A DNA stretch of 64,000 nucleotides, taken from Paramixta manurensis (GTDB lineage Bacteria > Pseudomonadota > Gammaproteobacteria > Enterobacterales > Enterobacteriaceae). The stretch covers positions 3,348,001 through 3,412,000 of the forward strand of contig NZ_CP054212.1 of assembly GCF_013285385.1 (NCBI RefSeq). The letters are read 5' to 3'. Both the position numbers and the translations under genes were made by a program. The notes beneath the pieces were generated by a model. The model made no database searches. It saw only the letters and a program-made list of their open reading frames with translations, and was not told where the DNA came from. Below, piece by piece: positions 53,182 to 62,081 of this stretch. Every line of letters starts with the position of its first letter. The first letter of the stretch is position 1.

Positions 53182-54216
53182 TTACTTGCTGAGTGCCGCC
53201 TCGAATACCGACACCAACGCATCGTTCTGGGACTGCGTTAAGACATGCCCCTTCGGATCGATAAACTGCAAGCTACTGCGGTTATCAAGGTCGCCAACCT
53301 GCAGTTTATAATCGCCGTTAGGCAACTGCGGGTCTTTCGCGCCAATTTCATCCCACGTGCTGCTGCCCGGTGCTTTATAGGTCACCGCCAGGCTACCTTG
53401 CGAACGATTGCTGTCCGTCACTTCCATACCGACACGTTTCAAAGCCGCAGGCAGACGTTGCCAAACGGTATTGAATGGCGCGCGCAGGATCAGATCCGGT
53501 AAGCCGGTATCATCCGCGCCGCTCTGCACATCAATTTGCGCCGAACTACGGTTAGCGGCGGCGTCCTGACGCGCGGTTTCCATTTTGTCCAGACCGGTAC
53601 TGATATCATTCAACATCTGCGCGGTATAACGCTGCACCTGAGTCGGTGACGTCACGTCTTTGCCGGATTGCTGCAGTTGCAACAGACGAACCGTCAGCGC
53701 CTGCTGATAACCCTGTTGCTGCACGCTAATCTGATAACGTCCGCGATACTGATTATCTTCATCCGCACGGTTCCACTGCACCCAGTCGGTAGTCAGTTGC
53801 TGGCTGGCATCCTGACGTTCAGCAATCGGGAACTTGTACGACTGCACGACATTAACAACCTGCGGCCAGATTGAACCATCACGCCCGCTATCCACCATCA
53901 ACACGCCGCTATTCCCTGAGAACTGGGTGCGGGTACCGTTCATTAATGCCAGCGGCTGCGCAGGCGGACGAATATCAAGCTGTTTGCCTACCTGGCCATT
54001 AGCAGCGGTAGAAGGAATATCATACTCGCCGTTTTGCAGCGGCAGAATCATCCCTGCCGGCGGGGTTAAATCCTTCAGCCCATCGGCCTGTAAATAGGAC
54101 TCATCACCGCTAACCTGACGCTTATAGCGCTGATCGTTGGAACACGCCGCAAGCAACATAATTGTCGACAGCCCAATAACCTTAACAACCGTGGACTTCT
54201 TTACTGAGTAAGCCAT
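53182..54216 (-). CDS. bamC: Outer-membrane assembly lipoprotein BamC
   Basis: A 344-residue lipoprotein of the BAM beta-barrel insertion complex. Signal ends in the lipobox LLAAC with lipidated C25; the unstructured N-terminal segment with YLQADGLKDLTPPAGMILP that contacts BamD is conserved, followed by two helix-grip domains. ATG at 54216 has GGGAG upstream; a TTG one codon earlier is less likely. Downstream of dapA by 14 bases. Confidence 0.97.
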   Translation of the reverse strand: MAYSVKKSTVVKVIGLSTIMLLAACSNDQRYKRQVSGDESYLQADGLKDLTPPAGMILPLQNGEYDIPSTAANGQVGKQLDIRPPAQPLALMNGTRTQFSGNSGVLMVDSGRDGSIWPQVVNVVQSYKFPIAERQDASQQLTTDWVQWNRADEDNQYRGRYQISVQQQGYQQALTVRLLQLQQSGKDVTSPTQVQRYTAQMLNDISTGLDKMETARQDAAANRSSAQIDVQSGADDTGLPDLILRAPFNTVWQRLPAALKRVGMEVTDSNRSQGSLAVTYKAPGSSTWDEIGAKDPQLPNGDYKLQVGDLDNRSSLQFIDPKGHVLTQSQNDALVSVFEAALSK

Positions 54217-54230
54217 CAAAACTCCCTAAT

Positions 54231-55109
54231 TTACAGCAGACCGGCTTGCTTAAGCGCCTGCTCTACAACCGGACACGCTGCCTCGGTAATTGGCGTCATT
54301 GGCAGACGCAGCGTATCGGTTGCGATTAACCCTAATTGTTTCGCGGCCCATTTCACTGGAATTGGATTGGGTTCACAAAATAGTTTTTGATGCAGCGGCA
54401 TCAGGCGCTGGTTCAGGCGGCGCGCTTCGGCGAAATCCCCCTGCTGCGCCAACGCGCACAGTTGCGCCATCTCACGTGCGGCAACGTTCGCCGTCACCGA
54501 AATCACGCCCTGCCCGCCCAGTTGCATGAAGTCCAGCGCGGAAGCGTCGTCACCGCTGACCAGCACGAAGTCATCATCAACCAGCTCTTGGATCTGACTA
54601 ACACGCGATAAGTTCCCGGTCGCTTCCTTGATTCCAATAATATTTTTAATTTTCGCCAACCGGGCAACGGTTTCAGGCAACATATCACAACCGGTACGCG
54701 ACGGGACGTTATACAGCATTTGCGGCAGATCGGTACTCTCGGCAATGGCCTTAAAATGCTGATACAACCCTTCCTGCGTTGGGCGATTGTAATAAGGCGT
54801 CACGGTCAGGCAGCCTACCACACCCGATTTTTCGAAACGTCTGGTCAGAGAAATACCTTCCGCCGTCGCATTAGCGCCGGTACCGGCAATCACCGGAATA
54901 CGCCCATCGGCCAACTCCAGCGTCAGCATAACCACATCACCATGCTCATCATGGCTCAGCGTGGCGGACTCGCCGGTGGTTCCAACGGAAACAATCGCTG
55001 CGGTTCCGCTAGCGACATGATAATCGATTAGTTTTTTTAAGCTCGCCCGGCAAACATTACCTTTAACATCCATTGGCGTAAGCAGCGCAACAATACTTCC
55101 CGTGAACAT
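54231..55109 (-). CDS. dapA: 4-hydroxy-tetrahydrodipicolinate synthase
   Basis: Condenses pyruvate with aspartate semialdehyde in the lysine/DAP pathway. 292 residues, as in E. coli. Schiff-base K161 in IIGIKEATGNL, Y133 in MLYNVPSRTG and T44-T45 in GTTGES complete the catalytic site. GGAGGGG precedes the ATG at 55109; six further codons upstream are open but unsupported. First gene of dapA-bamC, divergent from gcvR. Confidence 0.98.
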   Translation of the reverse strand: MFTGSIVALLTPMDVKGNVCRASLKKLIDYHVASGTAAIVSVGTTGESATLSHDEHGDVVMLTLELADGRIPVIAGTGANATAEGISLTRRFEKSGVVGCLTVTPYYNRPTQEGLYQHFKAIAESTDLPQMLYNVPSRTGCDMLPETVARLAKIKNIIGIKEATGNLSRVSQIQELVDDDFVLVSGDDASALDFMQLGGQGVISVTANVAAREMAQLCALAQQGDFAEARRLNQRLMPLHQKLFCEPNPIPVKWAAKQLGLIATDTLRLPMTPITEAACPVVEQALKQAGLL

Positions 55110-55275
55110 TGACCATCCCCTCCACAAACAAGTGCTTCATGGTACGTTTGACGGGCAGGGAAAAGCAAGCGAACCAAGCCGTAAGGCGCTTGGCAGAGGG
55201 TATTTTTTATGTTTACCTTAAGCGTATAAATCTTGCTTATGCTCGACATAATTCGAATTAACAGGAAACCCCATT

Positions 55276-55848
55276 TTGCCTCAGACACCGCAACATCATC
55301 TGGTTATTACCGCGCTAGGCGTCGATCGCCCAGGCATCGTGAATACAATAACCCGTCACGTCAGTAGCTGCGGTTGTAATATTGAAGATAGTCGCCTGGC
55401 GATGCTGGGCGATGAGTTCACGTTTATTATGCTGCTTTCCGGCACCTGGAATGCCATTACGCTGATCGAATCGACGCTGCCGCTGAAAGGCGCCGAGTTG
55501 GAGTTGTTGATCGTGATGAAACGCACCAGCGCTAAAATACAGCCGCCGATGCCCGCTACCGTTTGGGTGCAAGTGGAGGTGGATGACTCACCGCATATTA
55601 TTGAACGCTTCACCGATCTGTTTGATTCGCATCAGATGAATATCGCAGAATTGGTATCACGTACCCAGCCGGCGCAAGAAAACCGGCCCCCTTTACTCTA
55701 TATTCAAATTACGGCGCATAGCCCGGCGAGTCAGGATGCCTCATTTATTGAGCAGGCTTTTAACCGGCTATGTACAGAATTGCATGCGCAAGGCACTATT
55801 AGCGTGGTGAATTACCCACAGCATGAAGAAAAAATTGGAGAGAAGTGA
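55276..55848 (+). CDS. gcvR: Glycine cleavage system regulator GcvR
   Basis: A 190-residue protein with two ACT domains that in E. coli binds GcvA and blocks activation of gcvTHP. LVITALGVDRPGIVNTITRHVSSCGCNIEDSRLA is nearly identical to the E. coli N-terminus. The start is a TTG with AGGA upstream; no ATG gives the right N-terminus. It overlaps bcp by one base. Confidence 0.95.
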   Translation: MPQTPQHHLVITALGVDRPGIVNTITRHVSSCGCNIEDSRLAMLGDEFTFIMLLSGTWNAITLIESTLPLKGAELELLIVMKRTSAKIQPPMPATVWVQVEVDDSPHIIERFTDLFDSHQMNIAELVSRTQPAQENRPPLLYIQITAHSPASQDASFIEQAFNRLCTELHAQGTISVVNYPQHEEKIGEK

Positions 55849-56315
55849 TGAATCCACTGAAAGCCGGTGATATCGCACCGAAATTTAGCTTGCCCGATCA
55901 AGATGGCGAACAAGTAAATTTGACCGACTTCCAGGGACAGCGGGTTTTGGTTTATTTCTACCCGAAAGCCATGACGCCAGGCTGTACTGTTCAAGCCTGC
56001 GGTCTGCGCGACAATATGGACGAATTGAAAAAAGCCGGTGTGGAAGTGTTAGGCATCAGCACCGATAAACCGGAAAAACTGTCTCGTTTCGCTGAGAAAG
56101 AACTCCTCAACTTCACCCTACTGTCTGATGAAGATCATCAGGTTTGCGCGCAATTCGGCGTGTGGGGTGAGAAGTCATTTATGGGCAAGACTTACGATGG
56201 CATCCACCGCATTAGCTTTCTGTTAGACGGTAATGGCAAAGTAGAAAAAGTTTTTGATGATTTCAAAACCACGAATCACCACGATATCGTGATGGATTAC
56301 CTGAAATCTGCCTAA
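55848..56315 (+). CDS. bcp: Thiol peroxidase Bcp
   Basis: Thioredoxin-dependent peroxiredoxin (PrxQ type), 155 residues. Peroxidatic C46 and resolving C51 lie in PGCTVQAC, the atypical two-Cys arrangement. ATG at 55848 shares a base with the gcvR stop. Followed by a terminator. Confidence 0.96.
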   Translation: MNPLKAGDIAPKFSLPDQDGEQVNLTDFQGQRVLVYFYPKAMTPGCTVQACGLRDNMDELKKAGVEVLGISTDKPEKLSRFAEKELLNFTLLSDEDHQVCAQFGVWGEKSFMGKTYDGIHRISFLLDGNGKVEKVFDDFKTTNHHDIVMDYLKSA

Positions 56316-56322
56316 CCTGTCG

Positions 56323-56355
56323 GTCCGGGCGGGATCACTATCGCCCGGACATTTT
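56323..56355 (+). terminator. Terminator after bcp
   Basis: GTCCGGGCG and CGCCCGGAC form a perfect 9-bp stem, followed by ATTTTG. It lies between convergent bcp and perM. Confidence 0.8.
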
Positions 56356-56356
56356 G

Positions 56357-57421
56357 TTACTCGTCATCCAGTAATAGTGTATCCGGCCAGGCATGCACCA
56401 CCGCTTTTACTAGCGTTGCCAGCGGAATGGCGAAAAACACGCCCCAGAACCCCCACAACCCGCCGAAAATCACTACCGAGAGAATAATCACCAGTGGATG
56501 TAAATTCACCGCCTCGGAAAACAGCACCGGGACCAATAGGTTACCGTCCAGTGCCTGAATGATCAGATACACCACCAGCATGGTCCAGAAATCACCGCCC
56601 GCGCCCCATTGAAACAGGCCAACGCAGATAACCGGAACTGTCACTACCATCGCGCCGATGTAAGGAATCAGCACCGAAAAGCCAACCAGCACCGCCAACA
56701 GCAACGCATAGTTCAGGCCGAGCACCGCAAAACCTATCCAGGTAGCAACCCCAACCACCACCATTTCCAGCACTTTGCCGCGAATATAGTTGGTGATCTG
56801 CTGGTTCATTTCGCTCCAGACCTGGCCGGCCAACCCGCGATTGCGTGGTAAAACGCGTCGAACCGCATTCAGAAAATGCTGTTTATCTTTCAACAGAAAG
56901 AACACCATTAGCGGCACCAAAATCAGGTAAATCGCCAGGGTTAACAGACCAACCAATGAGGCCAGCGAGTATTTCACCACCGAATCGCCCAGCCCGGTAA
57001 GACGGCTACGCAGGTTCTCGACAATAATATCAATAATGCCCGCATCAACCAGCGCCGGGAAACGACGCGGCAAACCGGCGGCAAAGTGATAAAGTTTGTT
57101 CAGCATATTCGGCATATCGCGTGTGAGGTTGATGCCCTGCTGCCAGGCTACCGGCGCCACAACCAGCACCATTAGCAGTAAAATACCGGCAAACACGGTC
57201 AACACCAACGCCGTCGCTACCGTGCGCGAACAGCCCATCCGCTCTAGCCGCACCGTGGGCCATTCAAGCAAATAGGCCAACACCATCGCTACCAATAGCG
57301 GTGCCAATAACCCGCTGAAAAAGAACAAAATACCAAATGCCGCAACCAGAATGATTAGCAGCGCAATAGCCTGTGGATCGCTAAAACGACGACGATACCA
57401 CTGGAGTAATAATGCCCACAT
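56357..57421 (-). CDS. perM: AI-2E-family transporter PerM
   Basis: A 354-residue membrane protein with about seven to eight hydrophobic segments of the AI-2E (TqsA/PerM) family. PLLVAMVLAYLLEWPTVRLERMG near 42, PLMVFFLLKDKQHF near 175 and the Gly/Pro-rich FSVLIPYIGAMVVTVP and VIFGGLWGFWGVFFAIPLATL are family blocks. The transport substrate of PerM is not established. In E. coli it is directly divergent from bepA; here a diguanylate cyclase lies between. Confidence 0.94.
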   Translation of the reverse strand: MWALLLQWYRRRFSDPQAIALLIILVAAFGILFFFSGLLAPLLVAMVLAYLLEWPTVRLERMGCSRTVATALVLTVFAGILLLMVLVVAPVAWQQGINLTRDMPNMLNKLYHFAAGLPRRFPALVDAGIIDIIVENLRSRLTGLGDSVVKYSLASLVGLLTLAIYLILVPLMVFFLLKDKQHFLNAVRRVLPRNRGLAGQVWSEMNQQITNYIRGKVLEMVVVGVATWIGFAVLGLNYALLLAVLVGFSVLIPYIGAMVVTVPVICVGLFQWGAGGDFWTMLVVYLIIQALDGNLLVPVLFSEAVNLHPLVIILSVVIFGGLWGFWGVFFAIPLATLVKAVVHAWPDTLLLDDE

Positions 57422-57492
57422 GGCGTTTCCTTCACTGATGTGTGCCGAGGGTTAAGCAGTGTAGCCGAAACTCACCGATACAGCGTAATCGC

Positions 57493-59100
57493 TTAGTGAT
57501 GAGAAAGCTCTGTCTCACCGCTTTCATGGGGCGCAAGGTGCACCATCACGACCCGATTGCGTCCGGCTCTTTTCGCCTGATAAAGCGCGCTATCCGCGCG
57601 TTTAAATGTTTCATCCATATCTTCACGCTCCGTTTGCCACAACGCGACGCCAACCGAAATCGAAATGCCTTCCACCGGCGCAACCTCGGTATGCTCAATG
57701 GCCTGCCGTACCCGTTCGGCAATCGCTCCGGCTATTTCAAGATTTGCGCCGGGCAAAATCATTAAAAACTCTTCGCCGCCATTACGGCAGACCACATCGG
57801 TTTGTCGCGCGCTACGCTCCAACTGGCGAGCCACCGAAATAATGACGCGGTCGCCAACGTCATGCCCCCAGTCATCATTCACCCGCTTAAAATGGTCGAT
57901 ATCCACCGCTAATACCGCAAAGGGTTGGCGCGTGGTAAGGAAATACTCCAGCACCGCGTTCAGCCCGCGGCGGTTTAACAGTTGCGTCAGCGGATCGGTT
58001 TGCACCTCAAATTTGAGACGTCCGATTTTGTCCTGCAACAGACCGATCCCAATCAATAGAGCCCGTTTCATTTGCGCCGCTTCGAAATACCAGGAGCGGA
58101 TAGCATTAATCTCTTTTGATACCCCGGCAGTGTCCATCTGGCTAGCCTTACGTGCCAGTTGCCAAAGCGGTAAAGCAATCCATCTTGCCAGTAGCCAGGC
58201 GGCGATTAATGTCAGTAAAGCCAACGGCAATGAGTGACGAACCACTTTCAGCAACAAACTGGAAAGCGGCTCCAGCGTAACCTCGGTGGGTTTAACCGCA
58301 ATAATCGTCCACCCTGAAGCGGGCACCGTCGCGTAGCCAGCCAATAGCGCGGTGCCATCGGCCTTCGCCACCTGTTGGTAGCCGTTCGGTTGCTCTTTAC
58401 GTTGCTGAGGCGTGATAAGCGGCGCAATGGTTTTCCCGACCAAGTTATCATTTTGATGGTAGAGCACGCGGTTATCTTCATCCATGACATACAGCGAAGA
58501 GCCGTCGCGATAGTACTGATTTCTCAGCAAATCATTCAGGATACTGTCTTTCTTTAAATAGAGCGTGCCGCCAACGTAACCCAGATAAGCGCCCGATTTT
58601 GACCACAGCGGATAAGAAATAAAGATCACCAGATTATTCGCCGCCGACATATTCGGCTTACTGATTAATGGCTTACGCTCAGATAACGCTTGCCGCGCGC
58701 TGGCAGAGTTCAGTTGAACGCCTTCCAACATCAGCGACTCGGGTGAAATTGCCCGCACCATACCATGCGCATCAACAATCGCGACCGAGTTAAAGCTGTT
58801 GGTCTGTTGACGCAGACGGCTGACTTCCGCATTCAGTATGTTCTGGTCATCAAAATGGTCGTCAAGGATTTTGGCGCTCCAGGCCAGTTGCGATTGCGCC
58901 TGACTGAAGAACAACTCGGTAGTGGAAGCCAGTTTGGTGGCGTAAACCCGGTTCGCCTCCAGAGTATTATTTATCAACACGCCGCGCTGAACGCGCCACG
59001 TGGCATACAGTGAGTTCGCAAGCGTAATGACAATACTGGCAATAGCCAGCAACGTAATCAGCGTACGCAGGTCCGTTTTCGGCCTCAGTAGCCTCAACAT
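57493..59100 (-). CDS. Membrane diguanylate cyclase with dCACHE-type sensor
   Basis: 535 residues. Transmembrane helices about 15-35 and 288-310 bracket a periplasmic sensor domain (about 40-285) with dCACHE-like features such as ISYPLWSKSGAYLGYVGGTLYL. After a juxtamembrane segment, the GGDEF domain (about 365-525) has the active motif GGEEF at 441-445, an RQTD inhibitory I-site five residues before, and DPLTQLLNRRG at its start. It should therefore make cyclic di-GMP with product inhibition. No EAL domain. It has the same direction as perM, 71 bases apart. Ligand unknown. Confidence 0.92.
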   Translation of the reverse strand: MLRLLRPKTDLRTLITLLAIASIVITLANSLYATWRVQRGVLINNTLEANRVYATKLASTTELFFSQAQSQLAWSAKILDDHFDDQNILNAEVSRLRQQTNSFNSVAIVDAHGMVRAISPESLMLEGVQLNSASARQALSERKPLISKPNMSAANNLVIFISYPLWSKSGAYLGYVGGTLYLKKDSILNDLLRNQYYRDGSSLYVMDEDNRVLYHQNDNLVGKTIAPLITPQQRKEQPNGYQQVAKADGTALLAGYATVPASGWTIIAVKPTEVTLEPLSSLLLKVVRHSLPLALLTLIAAWLLARWIALPLWQLARKASQMDTAGVSKEINAIRSWYFEAAQMKRALLIGIGLLQDKIGRLKFEVQTDPLTQLLNRRGLNAVLEYFLTTRQPFAVLAVDIDHFKRVNDDWGHDVGDRVIISVARQLERSARQTDVVCRNGGEEFLMILPGANLEIAGAIAERVRQAIEHTEVAPVEGISISVGVALWQTEREDMDETFKRADSALYQAKRAGRNRVVMVHLAPHESGETELSHH

Positions 59101-59438
59101 GAACCGAGTCCTGAATCAATTAACATTATTTTCACGCCATTAAGAGAGGCATTTATTTTTTTTGCAAAGGGTTCGCAATGCGTGTGTTTGCCCTGGTGAA
59201 GGACCGTACAATTGTACACGGCATGTACGGTTTAGGAACATGTAGTTTAAAAGCGCCAATAATTTATTTATTCCTTGCGCCAGCGCCGATAAAAAACAGA
59301 CGCTACGCCTGAGACGGCATTTCTTTATGCCCCACCCCTGGTTAAGATAGCGACCAGAGCGAAAACATCGGGCGGCAACCGAGAACGATTACGCGTATGA
59401 CCTGTCAAAACCATGGTCTCTTGAAAGGGAACGGAAGT
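59101..59438. promoter_or_regulatory. Divergent gap diguanylate cyclase / bepA
   Basis: A 338-base divergent region. Nested inverted repeats: GTACAATTGTAC (59206-59217, perfect 12-base palindrome) within arms ACCGTACA (59203-59210) and TGTACGGT (59224-59231). The symmetric half-sites suggest a regulator binding site for the cyclase gene. The bepA frame is open 14 codons above the chosen start. Confidence 0.5.
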
Positions 59439-60899
59439 ATGCTTAAGCGGTTAAAGAAAAGTCTGTTTGCCTCTTTTTTGGCGACGCTGCTGGCAGGCAA
59501 TGCGTTACCCACGCACGCGGATGTCGCCGACTCGCTGCCGGATATTGGCACCACGGCGGGCGGCACGTTATCAATCAATCAAGAGTTGCAGATGGGCGAT
59601 TTTTACGTCCGCCAACTGCGCGCCAGCGCGCCGCTGATTAATGACCCACTGCTTAATGACTACATTAATCAGTTAGGCCAACGTCTGGTTGCCCATGCCA
59701 ACTCGGTACGCACTCCCTTCCATTTCTATCTGATCAGTAACGATGAGATTAACGCCTTCGCCTTTTTCGGCGGCAACGTCGTTTTACACTCCTCGTTATT
59801 TCGTGTGACCGACAATGAGAGCCAACTGGCTTCAGTAATGGCGCACGAAATTTCCCACGTTACCCAACGCCATCTGGCTCGGGCGATGGAAGAACAGCAA
59901 CGCAACGCGCCATTAACGTGGGTGGGCGCATTGGGTTCTATTTTGCTGGCGATGGCGAGCCCGCAGGCCGGGATGGCGGCATTGACCGGTACGCTCGCCG
60001 GTTCGCAACAGGGCGTGATTACCTTCACACAGGGCAACGAACAGGAAGCAGATCGCATTGGCATTCAGGTGCTACAACGGGCGGGTTTTGACCCACAGGC
60101 AATGCCGAACTTCCTGCAAAAGTTGGCCGATCAATCGCGCTTTGCCTCCAAGCCGCCGGAAATCTTGTTAACTCACCCACTGCCGGATAGCCGTTTGGCT
60201 GATGCGCGTAACCGCGCCAATCAGATGCGCCCGGTGGTGGTGCAATCTTCGCAGGATTATTACATGGCGAAAGTACGTGCGCTGGGCATGTACGCCGCCG
60301 GGCGCAACCAGCTTACCGATGAGATGTTGAACGATCTGAGCAAGGGCAATACGCGTGAGCAGCAAGCCGCGCAGTATGGGCGCGCCGTTCAATTCTTGCA
60401 GGCGAAAAGCTTCGATAACGCCAAAAAGATTATCGCCCCGCTGCTAGCCGCGCAGCCTAATAATGTCTGGTATCTCGATATTATGACCGATATCGATATT
60501 GGCCTGCATCAACCGCAACAGGCGGTCACGCTACTGAAAGCGCAAAAAATCGCCGATAACCCGGTGCTCCAGCTTAACCTGGCCAATGCGTATGTTGAAA
60601 GCCAGCAACCTGCCGCCGCCAGCCGTCTGCTGTATCGCTATACCTGGTCACACCCGGATGACGCCAACGCATGGGATCTGCTGGCGCAAGCTTCAGCGGC
60701 GCAAGGCCTACGCGATGAGGAGTTGTCCGCACGGGCGGAGGGGTTGGCATTAAATGGGCAACTCGCTCAGGCAATTACCGCGCTAAGCAGCGCCAGCGCA
60801 CAGGTTCCGCTCGGTAGCTTAAAACAGGCGCGCTACGATGCGCGCATCGACCAGTTGCGCCAGTTACAACAGCGTTTCCGTCAGTATCAGAAAGGCTGA
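59439..60899 (+). CDS. bepA: Periplasmic metalloprotease/chaperone BepA
   Basis: A 486-residue M48 protease that matures or degrades LptD and other outer-membrane proteins at the BAM complex. Signal peptide LFASFLATLLAGNALPTHA; zinc motif HEISH at 136-140; third ligand Glu in GNEQEADRIG near 200; C-terminal TPR region from about 305. ATG at 59439 follows GGGAACGGAAG and fits the E. coli N-terminus. It forms an operon with yfgD. Confidence 0.96.
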   Translation: MLKRLKKSLFASFLATLLAGNALPTHADVADSLPDIGTTAGGTLSINQELQMGDFYVRQLRASAPLINDPLLNDYINQLGQRLVAHANSVRTPFHFYLISNDEINAFAFFGGNVVLHSSLFRVTDNESQLASVMAHEISHVTQRHLARAMEEQQRNAPLTWVGALGSILLAMASPQAGMAALTGTLAGSQQGVITFTQGNEQEADRIGIQVLQRAGFDPQAMPNFLQKLADQSRFASKPPEILLTHPLPDSRLADARNRANQMRPVVVQSSQDYYMAKVRALGMYAAGRNQLTDEMLNDLSKGNTREQQAAQYGRAVQFLQAKSFDNAKKIIAPLLAAQPNNVWYLDIMTDIDIGLHQPQQAVTLLKAQKIADNPVLQLNLANAYVESQQPAAASRLLYRYTWSHPDDANAWDLLAQASAAQGLRDEELSARAEGLALNGQLAQAITALSSASAQVPLGSLKQARYDARIDQLRQLQQRFRQYQKG

Positions 60900-60923
60900 T
60901 AACCCATTGGTAAAAGGAACATT

Positions 60924-61274
60924 ATGGCCAAGGTAACCCTCTATCATAATCCGCGCTGTTCAAAGAGCCGCGAAACGTTGGCATTGATACAGCAGCAAGG
61001 AATTAAACCCGAAGTAGTGTTATATCTTGATACGCCGCCGGATGTCAGCGCGCTAAAAACGCTGCTTCAGCAACTCGATTTTACGCATCCTCGCCAACTG
61101 ATGCGCACCAAAGAGGAGTTATATACCACCCTTGGGTTGGCGGAAGAAAATAACCAAGACGCGTTACTACAGGCGATGGCAGAAAACCCAAAACTGATTG
61201 AACGGCCGATTGTGGTTGCGAATGGAAAAGCGCGCCTCGGTCGCCCGCCTGAACAGGTGTTACCGATTTTGTGA
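60924..61274 (+). CDS. yfgD: ArsC-family reductase YfgD
   Basis: A 116-residue arsenate-reductase-family protein, glutaredoxin-linked type. Nucleophile C12 in YHNPRCSKSRETL; MRTKEELY and IERPIVVANGKARLGRPPE contain the arginines of the family's oxyanion site. It lies 24 bases after bepA with AAAGGAAC before the ATG. E. coli has the same order. Real arsenate activity is not shown for this group. Confidence 0.94.
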   Translation: MAKVTLYHNPRCSKSRETLALIQQQGIKPEVVLYLDTPPDVSALKTLLQQLDFTHPRQLMRTKEELYTTLGLAEENNQDALLQAMAENPKLIERPIVVANGKARLGRPPEQVLPIL

Positions 61275-61286
61275 GGGGGGCTGCCG

Positions 61287-61988
61287 CTAAAGCGCGAGCG
61301 TCTCTTTCACGAACGGGATGGTGAGCTTGCGCTGGGCAGAAATAGAGGCGCGATCCAGTTTGTCCAGCGTCACAAACAGCGTGCGCATTTCCCGATCCAG
61401 CCGTTTAAGCAGAAAGCGCCCCACATCTTCCGGCAATTCAAACCCACGTAGCCCGGCGCGTAACTGTAGCGCCTGCAATTTATCTTCATCCGAGAGCGGT
61501 TGCAGCTTATAGATTTGCCCCCAATCGAGGCGCGAAGCCAAGTCCGCCAGTGTTAAATTTAACTGGCGCGGGGGGCGATCGCCAGTGATTAAGAGCCGGG
61601 TTCTGCCGGTTTCCAGGATCCGGTTGTAGAGATCGAAAATCGCCATTTCCCACTCATCCTCTCCGGCAATGCACTCGATATTATCAATACAGATCAGCGC
61701 CAACTGTTCCATACCATCCAACACTTCCGGCACAAACCAGGTACGTTTATCCAGCGGCACATAGCCTACCGCTTCGCCGCGCGCCGACATTTCCGCACAG
61801 GCTGCGTGCAGCAAATGACTGCGCCCGCCGCCCTCGCGTGACCAGAAATAGAGATAGCTGCCATGTTCCTGGCGCAACGCGGCATGTAGCGCCGCCAACA
61901 ATGACGGATTTTCCCCCGGCCAAAAGCTGGCGAAGGTTTCATCATCGGGTAGATAAAGAGGCAGTGAAAGTTGTGCCGGCGTGTTCAG
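61287..61988 (-). CDS. hda: DnaA regulatory inactivator Hda
   Basis: A 233-residue AAA+ protein that, with the DNA-loaded sliding clamp, stimulates ATP hydrolysis by DnaA after initiation. The clamp-binding motif QLSLPL is at residues 6-11, followed by FASFWPGEN, REGGGRSHLLHA, ICIDNIECIAG and GDRPPRQLNL. The start is taken as CTG (61988-61986): it gives exactly the E. coli N-terminus (NTPAQLSLPL) and GAGG sits five bases before it. A GTG two codons upstream would overlap that Shine-Dalgarno. E. coli hda is reported to use CUG as well. Converges on yfgD. Confidence 0.93.
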   Translation of the reverse strand: MNTPAQLSLPLYLPDDETFASFWPGENPSLLAALHAALRQEHGSYLYFWSREGGGRSHLLHAACAEMSARGEAVGYVPLDKRTWFVPEVLDGMEQLALICIDNIECIAGEDEWEMAIFDLYNRILETGRTRLLITGDRPPRQLNLTLADLASRLDWGQIYKLQPLSDEDKLQALQLRAGLRGFELPEDVGRFLLKRLDREMRTLFVTLDKLDRASISAQRKLTIPFVKETLAL

Positions 61989-62056
61989 AAGCACCTCAAG
62001 TGTGAACGGGCAGAAAACAGCAACAGTTTATCATAACTTTTATGCCGGAATGAAAC

Positions 62057-62074
62057 GGGCAGCATCGGCTGCCC
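62057..62074 (-). terminator. Hairpin after uraA
   Basis: GGGCAGC and GCTGCCC form a perfect seven-bp stem with a four-base loop; minus strand continues GTTTCATT. A weak intrinsic terminator eight bases after the uraA stop. Confidence 0.6.
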
Positions 62075-62081
62075 ATCGTAC

